The notes beneath the pieces were generated by a model that did no database searches, was not told the DNA's origin, and was given only the letters and a program-made list of their open reading frames with translations. Shown here piece after piece: positions 42,728-50,089 of a stretch of DNA of 64,000 nt. This DNA is from CAIYPG01 sp903864555. Lineage in GTDB: Bacteria; Pseudomonadota; Gammaproteobacteria; Burkholderiales; SG8-39. Numbering within the stretch: the stretch's first letter is position 1; each line of letters opens with the position of its first letter. The stretch covers positions 220,061 through 284,060 of the forward strand of contig CANJJT010000001.1 in assembly GCA_947474715.1 (NCBI GenBank). Direction: 5' to 3'. The position numbers were made by a program, and so were the translations under genes.

Positions 42728-43686
42728 CAAGGCATGGGCTCCAGCGGTGTCGCCATCTGGCGGCGCAATTCGAGGATCCGTCGGAAATGCTCCGGGTCGT
42801 GGGCATGTGTCAGTTCGCCGGCCCGCGGCAGGTGGAAATCAAACAGGCGTGACAACCAGAAGCGCAGCGCTCCCGCACGCAACATCAGCGGCCAGGCGTT
42901 ACATTCGCCCGTGGTGAGGGCACGGCCCTTGCGATAGGCATGCACCAGCGCAGCGAGGCGCACGGGATCCAGGTTGCCATCGGGCAGGCAGCACCAGTCA
43001 TTCACGGTGACTGCGAGGTCGAATAGCAGTGTGTCGATGCCGGCAAAGTAGAAGTCGATGATGCCGCGCAGGCTTTCCGCGCCCGCCGGGCCGTCCCAAA
43101 GCGCATTGTCGCGGAACAGGTCGGCATGCACGGCGCCATGGGGCAGGTCTTGCGTGCGGACCAGGGCTTGCACTGCGAGCTCGGATTCGAGCAAAGCCCG
43201 CCGCGAGTCATCCAGAAAGGGCAGTACCAGAGGGGCTGTCTCGTGCCACCAGGCCGGGCCACGGGGATTGGCGGTGGTGCCCGGATAGGTGCGGGCCGCG
43301 ACATGCATGTCGGCCAGCGCGCTGCCGATGAGTGCGCAGTGGTGCGCTGAAGGGGCCATGACGGGGGCGCCAGCCAGGCGGGTGACGATGGCTGCCGGCT
43401 TCTCGTTGAGGGTGCTGAACAGACTGTTGTCACGGTCTGCAATCGGTGCCGGGCAGGGAATGCCATGCCTGGCCAGGTGGGACATGAGATCCAGATAGAA
43501 GGGGAGCTGTTCGGCGGGCAGTCGCTCGAACAGGGTCAGCACATAGCGCCCATGGCTGGTGGTGACGAAGTAATTGGTGTTCTCGATGCCTGCGGCGATG
43601 CCTTTCAGCTCGACCAGGCTGCCCACGGCATAGCCTTGCAGCCACCGGGAAAGTTGTTCAGCAGTAACGGTGGTGAATACCGACAT
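42727..43686 (-). CDS. thrB: homoserine kinase (ThrB, APH-like type)
   Basis: A 319-residue kinase of the choline kinase/aminoglycoside phosphotransferase fold, the form used for homoserine kinase in many proteobacteria. Motifs: MSVFTTVTAEQLSRWL, GIENTNYFVTTSHGRYVLTLFE (nucleotide binding), the catalytic loop VHADLFRDNALW and the metal-binding IIDFYFAGIDTLLFDLAV. It phosphorylates homoserine in threonine biosynthesis. Translation-coupled to the BPSS1780-like gene. Confidence 0.95.
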   Translation of the reverse strand: MSVFTTVTAEQLSRWLQGYAVGSLVELKGIAAGIENTNYFVTTSHGRYVLTLFERLPAEQLPFYLDLMSHLARHGIPCPAPIADRDNSLFSTLNEKPAAIVTRLAGAPVMAPSAHHCALIGSALADMHVAARTYPGTTANPRGPAWWHETAPLVLPFLDDSRRALLESELAVQALVRTQDLPHGAVHADLFRDNALWDGPAGAESLRGIIDFYFAGIDTLLFDLAVTVNDWCCLPDGNLDPVRLAALVHAYRKGRALTTGECNAWPLMLRAGALRFWLSRLFDFHLPRAGELTHAHDPEHFRRILELRRQMATPLEPMP

Positions 43687-43744
43687 GGATGCAATCAGCG
43701 ATGGATGCCGCTTCGTCCCGGGGTGTCGGGAACACGCGGTCTGC

Positions 43745-44080
43745 TCAAAACTGCCGGATCACCCGCATCGGGACACGCAGTCCGGAGTCGCCAAACGGGC
43801 GCATGCCGGTGGTGTCTCGCTGGTCAGGCAACAGGTGGTACACAGTCCCGTCGGGGGTGGTTACCTTCACCGCGCGCTCTCCATTCACCACGACTTCTTC
43901 GACCTGGTCATTCGGTCCGGGCGTGATGCTGACTGAGGCCTCGCCCAGGGGAGCCTCTGCGCCCGGCCCGCCAGGGGCGGGAGGTGGGGGGGGCAGCGGC
44001 TCGAGCTTGGGTTGTGCCAGCGTCGCCAGCGGCAGCGCAAGCAGTGCGATCGCGAGTAAGGGTCTGACGCGGCGGAACAT
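43745..44080 (-). CDS. DUF2782 domain-containing exported protein
   Basis: A 111-residue protein with a signal peptide (MFRRVRPLLAIALLALPLATLAQ) and a Pro-rich linker, then the DUF2782 part: NDQVEEVVVNGERAVKVTTPDGTVYHLLPDQ. In betaproteobacteria it lies next to thrB and polA. Function unknown. ATG 44080 is used instead of the longer frame because it begins the signal peptide. Confidence 0.87.
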   Translation of the reverse strand: MFRRVRPLLAIALLALPLATLAQPKLEPLPPPPPAPGGPGAEAPLGEASVSITPGPNDQVEEVVVNGERAVKVTTPDGTVYHLLPDQRDTTGMRPFGDSGLRVPMRVIRQF

Positions 44081-44168
44081 GGGCTGCGATGTGGCTTGAT
44101 TGAAGGGAATTGGGATCGGGAACCAGCGCAAAGTGTAACAGATCGGTCGCCTCATCCCAGTCGTCCGC

Positions 44169-44894
44169 TCAGAGATTCAGCAGCATGCGGGCCCGTTCCG
44201 AAGGCAGGGGAGAGAAGCTGCGGTGCTCGTAGTGCTTGAAGATGGCGTCCACGATGGACTGCGGCTCGTCTATGACCTGCATCAGCTTCATGTCGTCTGG
44301 GGAAATCATGGCCTCCCCCACCAGTTTGTCACTCATCCAGGTCAGCAATCCCTGCCAGAAGGGGGCATGCACGAGGATGATGGGTATGTTGGCGCTCTTT
44401 CCTGTTTGCACCAGGGTCAGGCACTCGGTGAGCTCATCCAGGGTGCCGAAGCCGCCAGGCATGACCACGTAGGCGACCGAGTGCTTGACGAACATCTGCT
44501 TGCGCGCGAAAAAATGCCGGAACGCGAGGCTGATGTCCTGATAGGTGTTGCCAAACTGCTCGCGAGGCAGTTCGATGTTCAGGCCGATCGATGGCGACCG
44601 CCCGAAGTGCGCACCCTTGTTCGAGGCTTCCATGATGCCGGGGCCACCGCCGGAGATCACGGCAAAGCCGGCATCGGAAAGCAGTCGCGAAACCTTCTCT
44701 GACAGCAGGCAATAGGGGTGATCGGGCGCCAGCCGGGCGCTGCCGAAGATGCTGACAGCCGGATGGATGTTGGACATCCGCTCAGTGGCATCGACAAACT
44801 CTGACATAATCCCGAACAGGTGCCAGGCCTCGCGCGCCGTCCCGGCCTGAGTGGCGATCCCCGAGTCATGGGGCCTTGGAATCTTCTCTGTCAC
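44169..44894 (-). CDS. LOG family (lysine decarboxylase-like) phosphoribohydrolase
   Basis: A 241-residue LOG-family protein (TIGR00730). The signature VISGGGPGIMEASNKGA and the active-site MPGGFGTLDELTECLT are complete. Such enzymes cleave ribose-5-phosphate from adenine-type cytokinin nucleotides, AMP or IMP. The start is GTG 44894 (V-T-E-K-I-P) with AAGGAA upstream; the longer frame would overlap polA. polA is divergent 35 nt away. Confidence 0.9.
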   Translation of the reverse strand: MTEKIPRPHDSGIATQAGTAREAWHLFGIMSEFVDATERMSNIHPAVSIFGSARLAPDHPYCLLSEKVSRLLSDAGFAVISGGGPGIMEASNKGAHFGRSPSIGLNIELPREQFGNTYQDISLAFRHFFARKQMFVKHSVAYVVMPGGFGTLDELTECLTLVQTGKSANIPIILVHAPFWQGLLTWMSDKLVGEAMISPDDMKLMQVIDEPQSIVDAIFKHYEHRSFSPLPSERARMLLNL

Positions 44895-44929
44895 TGGCAG
44901 CTTTCCTTTGAAAATATCCGGGTAGGTCT

Positions 44930-47692
44930 GTGAGCAAGACGCTCGTTCTCGTCGATGGTTCTTCCTACCTGTACCGGGCATTTCACGCCATGCCCGATTT
45001 GCGCAATGCCGCAGGAGAGCCCACGGGCGCCATCTATGGCGTGCTGAACATGCTACGTCGGCTCCTGCTCGACTACAAGACTGAAAATTGTGCAGTCGTC
45101 TTCGATGCCAAGGGCAAGACCTTTCGCGACGACATCTACAAGGAATACAAGGCCAACCGGCCGCCCATGCCGGATGATCTGGTGCAGCAGATCGAACCCT
45201 TGCATGAGTGCGTCCGTGCGATGGGCTGGCCGTTGCTTTGCATTGAAGGCGTCGAAGCCGATGATGTCATCGGCACACTGGTCCGCGAAGCGGAGAAGCA
45301 CGGCATGCATTGTGTGGTTTCCACCGGCGACAAGGATCTTGCGCAGCTGGTGACGCCGTATACCCGCCTGGTCAACACCATGACCAATGAGATCCTTGAC
45401 GAAGAAGGCGTGGTGAGGAAGTTTGGTGTGCCACCGACGCGGCTGATCGATTACTTCACTCTGGTGGGCGATGCCGTCGACAATGTGCCGGGCGTGAACA
45501 AGGTCGGGCCGAAGACGGCTGTCAAGTGGTTGACCGAACACGGCACCCTCGACACCATCGTCGAGCGTGCCGGCAGCATCGGCGGGGTGGTCGGTGAGAA
45601 CCTGCGCAAGTCGCTCGACTGGCTACCTACCGGGCGCAAACTGGTCACCGTGGATTGCGCTTTGCAACTGCCTGTCCATGTGGAAGAACTGGTGCTGAAG
45701 CCTCGTGATGAGGCAAGGCTGGCCCAATTGTTCGAGCGCTTCAATTTCCGCGCCTGGCTTAAGTCCCTCTCGGGTCAGGCGCAGGAGGACGTTCCGGATG
45801 CGCCAAGGGCGACAGCAGCCAATGCGCGCGCGGCAGCCCCCTCCAGTGCACCATCCGCCCAGATATTCGAACATGGAGCCGCACCGCAGCGGTGCTATGA
45901 ACTCGTCACCACAGAGGCCGCGCTGCAGGAATGGGCGCGCAAGCTGGAGGCTGCGGAGCTGGCGGCCTTTGACACGGAGACGACGGGTCTCGATCCGTTC
46001 GCCGCGCGCATCGTGGGCCTGTCGTTCTGCATCACGCCCGGCTGCGGCAATTACGTTCCGCTCATGCATGATTATGCCGGTGCGCCCGATCAGATCGGGC
46101 TGGGGCGGGCGCTGGAGATCCTCACGCCCTGGCTGGAGAACCCCCGATGCGGCAAGCTTGGGCAGAATTCCAAGTATGACCAGCATGTCCTCGCCAACCA
46201 TGGCATCCATGTCGCCGGTATCGCGCATGACACGTTGCTGGAATCCTATGTCTTGGAAAGCCACCAGCGCCACGACATGGATTCGCTGGCCCAGCGTGTG
46301 CTGGGCATACGCACGATCAGCTACGACGATGTCACTGGATCGGGTGCCAAGCGCATTCCGTTCAGCCAGGTATCCGTCGAGCGGGCGCTGGATTACGCCG
46401 CCGAGGATGCCGATGTCACCTGGCAGCTGCATGCCGCGCTCTATCCGCGGGTCAGCGCCGAACCGAAGCTGCGCCATATCTACGAGAACATCGAAATGCC
46501 GGTGCGGGAAGTGCTGTTTCGCATCGAGCGAAACGGCGTGCTGATCGACGGTGAACTGCTGGGCGTGCAGGGGCGAGAACTGGGGCAGCGGATGCTGGAA
46601 CTGGAGGCAAAGGCCTACCAGGAGGCCGGGCAGCCTTTCAACCTCAATTCACCCAAGCAGATCGCGGAGATCTTCTTCGAGCGCAAGGGCATGCAGGTGA
46701 TCAAGAAGACGCCTTCGGGCGCGCCCTCCACCGATGAGGAAGTGCTGGGCCGGTTGGCGCTGGACCATCCGCTGGCGAAGATGCTGCTCGACTATCGGGA
46801 AATCGCCAAGCTCAAATCCACTTACACCGACAAGCTCGCGCGCATGTCCAACCAGTCCACCGGTCGTGTGCACACGACATACGGCCAGTCCACTGCCGTG
46901 ACCGGGCGGCTGGCTTCCAATGACCCGAATTTGCAGAACATCCCGGTGCGTACCCCCGAAGGCCGTCGCATCCGCGAAGCGTTCATCGCGCCGTCCGGGT
47001 CGGTGATTGTTTCGGCCGACTACTCCCAGATTGAATTGCGCATCATGGCGCACATCTCCGGTGACGAGAACCTGTTGCGTGCCTTCGCCCAGGGCGAGGA
47101 CGTGCATCGAGCCACTGCTGCGGAAATCTTCGGCCGTCCGCTGGGTGAGGTGACCCAGGACGAGCGGCGCTATGCCAAGACCATCAATTTCGGCCTCATC
47201 TATGGCATGTCTGCCTTCGGCCTGGCGCAGAATCTCGGGCTTGAGCGGGCCACGGCCCAAGCCTACATTCAGAGCTATTTCAACCGTTATCCGGCGGTGA
47301 AGCGTTACATGGACGAGACGCGCATGCAGGCCAGGGATCAAGGCTATGTCGAGACGGTATTCGGCCGTCGCCTGTGGCTGCCGGAGATACGTTCATCCAA
47401 TGCCGCCCGGCGCGGCAATGCCGAGCGCGCAGCCATCAACGCCCCGATGCAGGGCACGGCTGCCGACCTGATCAAGCTGGCCATGATCGAGGTGCAGGGC
47501 TGGCTGGATCGGGAGAAGCTGGCAAGCCTGCTCATCATGCAGGTGCACGATGAACTGGTGCTTGAGGTTCCGGAAAACGAACTGGAGCGCATCACGGCCG
47601 AGTTGCCCGGATTGATGTGTGGCGTGGCGCAGCTCAGAACACCCCTGCTGGTTGAGGTGGGCAGTGGCGCAAACTGGGAAAAGGCACATTAG
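44930..47692 (+). CDS. polA: DNA polymerase I
   Basis: A 920-residue complete DNA polymerase I starting with GTG 44930. Residues 1-290: 5'-3' exonuclease (LVDGSSYLYRAFHAMPDL, EGVEADDVIGTLVREAE, GDKDLAQLV). Residues 330-520: 3'-5' exonuclease with all motifs (FDTETTGLDP at 346, NSKYDQHVL, YAAEDADVTWQL), so proofreading is predicted active. Residues 530-920: polymerase with motif A SADYSQIELRIMAH near 696, motif B KTINFGLIYGMSAFGLA near 750 and motif C QVHDELVLEVP near 870. It fills gaps in repair and replaces Okazaki primers. The upstream Shine-Dalgarno is weak. Confidence 0.98.
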   Translation: MSKTLVLVDGSSYLYRAFHAMPDLRNAAGEPTGAIYGVLNMLRRLLLDYKTENCAVVFDAKGKTFRDDIYKEYKANRPPMPDDLVQQIEPLHECVRAMGWPLLCIEGVEADDVIGTLVREAEKHGMHCVVSTGDKDLAQLVTPYTRLVNTMTNEILDEEGVVRKFGVPPTRLIDYFTLVGDAVDNVPGVNKVGPKTAVKWLTEHGTLDTIVERAGSIGGVVGENLRKSLDWLPTGRKLVTVDCALQLPVHVEELVLKPRDEARLAQLFERFNFRAWLKSLSGQAQEDVPDAPRATAANARAAAPSSAPSAQIFEHGAAPQRCYELVTTEAALQEWARKLEAAELAAFDTETTGLDPFAARIVGLSFCITPGCGNYVPLMHDYAGAPDQIGLGRALEILTPWLENPRCGKLGQNSKYDQHVLANHGIHVAGIAHDTLLESYVLESHQRHDMDSLAQRVLGIRTISYDDVTGSGAKRIPFSQVSVERALDYAAEDADVTWQLHAALYPRVSAEPKLRHIYENIEMPVREVLFRIERNGVLIDGELLGVQGRELGQRMLELEAKAYQEAGQPFNLNSPKQIAEIFFERKGMQVIKKTPSGAPSTDEEVLGRLALDHPLAKMLLDYREIAKLKSTYTDKLARMSNQSTGRVHTTYGQSTAVTGRLASNDPNLQNIPVRTPEGRRIREAFIAPSGSVIVSADYSQIELRIMAHISGDENLLRAFAQGEDVHRATAAEIFGRPLGEVTQDERRYAKTINFGLIYGMSAFGLAQNLGLERATAQAYIQSYFNRYPAVKRYMDETRMQARDQGYVETVFGRRLWLPEIRSSNAARRGNAERAAINAPMQGTAADLIKLAMIEVQGWLDREKLASLLIMQVHDELVLEVPENELERITAELPGLMCGVAQLRTPLLVEVGSGANWEKAH

Positions 47693-47872
47693 TCAGGGGC
47701 AGTCGCTGTGTATTGCTGTAGCCGGATTCCCAGGAGTGATATAAAAAGCCATATGAATGAACCAGGGTCACGGCTGCACTTTGCCAGCGACGCGAGTGAT
47801 CGAGGGGAATCCCTGGATCGTTCAGGACTGAAGCGCGACTGAAGCATGATCCGGTGACGGGAGGGGCTCGGC

Positions 47873-48517
47873 ATGAGCGAGACTGACATTACGCATGTCG
47901 TGTTGCTGGGCGACGCGTTGGGCCGCATGCCGCAGCTGCGTGAACTCGGCCCCGGCCATCTGGAAAATCAATTATTACCAGATTCGGGAGGCAATTGGCG
48001 CCTGAGACTGATCCGCGCAGATGATATTATCAATAGATCCTCGCTCGCGCAGTTTCCCGCCGATGCCAGCCATGTGGTGATCAGCGTGGAAGGCAACCGC
48101 GCGATTGCGGCCAGCGGCCTGCTCGAAGGGCGGCCGGAGTCCTATGAGGAAGCTCTGGCCAGGCTGTCGTTTGCTGCCGACCAGTTCGAGGAGGTCATGC
48201 GCATGCTCGTCGATGCGGCGCTGCGAACCCGATTGCCGGTCGCGATCTGCACCATGTTTCCACCTTTGCATCCCGACCCGGTGAAGCAGAGGGCGGCCGC
48301 GGCGGCGCTGGCGATTTTCAACGATCGCATCGTGCTGCGTGCCTTGGCGGCCAGGATTTCCGTGATCGACTTGCGCACCGCCTGTTCTTGCGCCGAGGAT
48401 TATTCCGCCGAGGGCCTGCTGTCGCGAATCGGGGTGACTAAGGTGGCCGGTTTGATCAGAAAAGCGCTGCAACAGGGCAAGCATGGTCCGGATTCAATCG
48501 GCATCTTCACTCTTTGA
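47873..48517 (+). CDS. degenerate SGNH/GDSL-like hydrolase, unknown function
   Basis: A 214-residue protein. The overall order resembles SGNH hydrolases: N-terminal HVVLLGDALGRMPQL (block I; Ala replaces the nucleophile Ser of GDS), HVVISVEGNRAIAASGLLEG (block III, GN present), and ISVIDLRTACSCAEDYSAEGLLSRIGVTKVAGLI, like the C-terminal EDYANPIEPS-type region. The catalytic Asp-His pair of block V is not visible, so enzymatic activity is doubtful. GGGAGG precedes the ATG. It lies between polA and the MITE-like element. Confidence 0.6.
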   Translation: MSETDITHVVLLGDALGRMPQLRELGPGHLENQLLPDSGGNWRLRLIRADDIINRSSLAQFPADASHVVISVEGNRAIAASGLLEGRPESYEEALARLSFAADQFEEVMRMLVDAALRTRLPVAICTMFPPLHPDPVKQRAAAAALAIFNDRIVLRALAARISVIDLRTACSCAEDYSAEGLLSRIGVTKVAGLIRKALQQGKHGPDSIGIFTL

Positions 48518-48596
48518 TGCCAGCACCCCGGACGGACCGGGTTGCTCAAGTGGTCGGACACACCGGCAGAGAGGCTTGCAGAACTCCCTTGGAACT

Positions 48597-48795
48597 GGTT
48601 CTTCGCCGATTTCCGGGGAAAGGGTCTGGCATCTGCCAGATAGGTCTGCCCTGCCGTGCGAACCATGGCCTCATAATCACTCGTGGAAGCGGGCGTAACT
48701 CACTACTGTCATCCCCGCGCAGGCGGGGATCCATTTTGTGCGGAGGCAGTCAACCCTGGGACCCGATTCGTCTTCCCGCAAATCGGCGAAGAACC
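48597..48795. mobile_element. 199-bp MITE-like element with 16-bp terminal inverted repeats
   Basis: The ends GGTTCTTCGCCGATTT (48597-48612) and its exact reverse complement (48780-48795) form perfect 16-bp inverted repeats, 20 of 21 bp if extended inward. Immediately outside are TTGGAACT (48589-48596) and TTAGAACT (48796-48803), an 8-bp direct repeat with one mismatch, as left by a transposase. Inside there is no transposase frame but a palindrome TCTGGCA-TC-TGCCAGA (48625-48640) and the GC-rich repeat at 48711-48730. IR style and 8-bp duplication resemble the ISL3 family, from memory. The right end abuts the DUF4197 stop codon. Confidence 0.7.
48711..48730. repeat. ATCCCCGC-GCAG-GCGGGGAT hairpin repeat
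   Basis: Perfect 8-bp arms with a 4-nt loop inside the longer string GTCATCCCCGCGCAGGCGGG. This resembles widely dispersed proteobacterial extragenic repeats of the TCATTCCCGC/GCGGGAATCC type (dRS3-like). It may act as hairpin or as integration target. It lies within the MITE-like element. Confidence 0.55.
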
Positions 48796-49506
48796 TTAGA
48801 ACTTCAGGGAACCGAAAACCTTCTTGATCAACGACGATGTCGACCCGATCGGGTCGGCACGGATCTTTTTCTCTTCCTCGGCAATCATCAGGAACAGGCC
48901 ATCCAGGGCCTTGCGCGTGATGTAGCTTTCCAGTTGGGCGTCCTCTTCCCGAATCAGGCCGAACCGCGACCCCGTCTGGGCAAAGGCGTTGTAGCGTTCG
49001 GCGAGTTGCACTTTTTCGGTTGCCTTGCGGATGATGGGGAGGAACTTCTGTGCCAGTGGTTCAGAGGTGGTGCGCTTGAAATACTGGGTCGCGGCATCGT
49101 CGCCGCCAGTCAGTATGCCCTTGGCATCCTGTACCGACATCTGCTTCACCGCCCCGGCGAGCAAGGCACGCGCCTCGGGCATTGCCGCCTCCGCGGCCCG
49201 GTTCATTCGCAGGATGAGTTCATCCGCCTGCTTTCCCATGCCCAGCCGGCGCATGGCGCTTTCCACTTTCTGCAGCGATTCCGGCAGTGGAATGCGCAGG
49301 CGATCATTGCCAAAGAAGCCGTTTTCTTTCCCCAATTGCTGGATGGCGGCTTGCGAGCCGCGGGTGAGCGCCTCCTTGAGTCCGGCGACTGCATCCTGAT
49401 TGCTGATATCGGCCAGGGTGGCTGCCGATGCGGGTGTCCAGAGCGCCATTGCACATGAAATGCAGAGGACAAAATATGCCGAAAGCCTACGCAGACCCTG
49501 TATCAT
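48796..49506 (-). CDS. DUF4197 domain-containing exported protein
   Basis: A 236-residue protein with a signal peptide (IQGLRRLSAYFVLCISCAMALW, cleaved near ASA) and DUF4197: AVAGLKEALTRGSQAAIQQLGKENGFFGNDRLRIPLPESLQKVESAMRRLGMGKQADELILRMNRAAEAA and GGDDAATQYFKRTT. The family is periplasmic with unknown function. ATG 49506 has only a weak Shine-Dalgarno; the longer frame to 49545 overlaps the divergent thioredoxin gene. Its stop codon lies in the target duplication of the MITE-like element, so the coding end is intact. Confidence 0.87.
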   Translation of the reverse strand: MIQGLRRLSAYFVLCISCAMALWTPASAATLADISNQDAVAGLKEALTRGSQAAIQQLGKENGFFGNDRLRIPLPESLQKVESAMRRLGMGKQADELILRMNRAAEAAMPEARALLAGAVKQMSVQDAKGILTGGDDAATQYFKRTTSEPLAQKFLPIIRKATEKVQLAERYNAFAQTGSRFGLIREEDAQLESYITRKALDGLFLMIAEEEKKIRADPIGSTSSLIKKVFGSLKF

Positions 49507-49530
49507 TATTTCTTTACCCCGATTTAAATC

Positions 49531-50031
49531 ATGACGATACGACACATTAGCGCGATTCTTGCCATTGCCGCAATCGGCGTGGTGGGCTATTTGTCTTTCT
49601 TCAATGCGCCCAAAGCCCCGCAGGTCATGTTCAAGACGATTGCCGGGGAATCCATTGCGACGAGCGACCTCAAGGGCAAGGTGGTGCTGGTCGAGTTCTG
49701 GGCAACCTCATGCGTGACCTGTGTCGAGGAAATGCCCAAGCTGATCCAGACCTACAACAAGTACCGTTCACAGGGTTTTGAGACGATAGCCGTGGCGATG
49801 GATTATGACCCGCCCAACCATGTGCTTACGTATGCGCAGAAAAACCAGCTGCCATTCAAGGTGGCGCTGGACATCAAGGGGGAAGTGGCCCAAGGCTTCG
49901 GTGACATCCGGTTGACACCGACGAGCTTCCTCATCGACAAGCAAGGGCGTATCGTCAAGCAGTACCTTGGTGCGCCCAATGCCGACCAGTTCCACGCTCT
50001 GCTCGAAAAGAAATTGAGAGAGCCGGCCTGA
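49531..50031 (+). CDS. TlpA family thioredoxin-like disulfide reductase
   Basis: A 166-residue membrane-anchored thioredoxin-fold protein. An N-terminal helix (ISAILAIAAIGVVGYLSFF) places the domain in the periplasm. The redox motif is CVTC in FWATSCVTCVEEMP, replacing the common CxPC, and the cis-Pro is in LTPTSFLIDKQGRIV. It may reduce or isomerise disulfides of exported proteins or haem-handling proteins. It starts 24 nt from the divergent DUF4197 start with no visible Shine-Dalgarno. It precedes the M50/HlyD-like gene by 58 nt, so it may be in the same operon as the giant protein exporter. Confidence 0.9.
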   Translation: MTIRHISAILAIAAIGVVGYLSFFNAPKAPQVMFKTIAGESIATSDLKGKVVLVEFWATSCVTCVEEMPKLIQTYNKYRSQGFETIAVAMDYDPPNHVLTYAQKNQLPFKVALDIKGEVAQGFGDIRLTPTSFLIDKQGRIVKQYLGAPNADQFHALLEKKLREPA

Positions 50032-50089
50032 GGACGCAAGCTGGTTCCGTCCGCATTCGCGCGGGGGACCCACGACCGGGAGAAACCTG

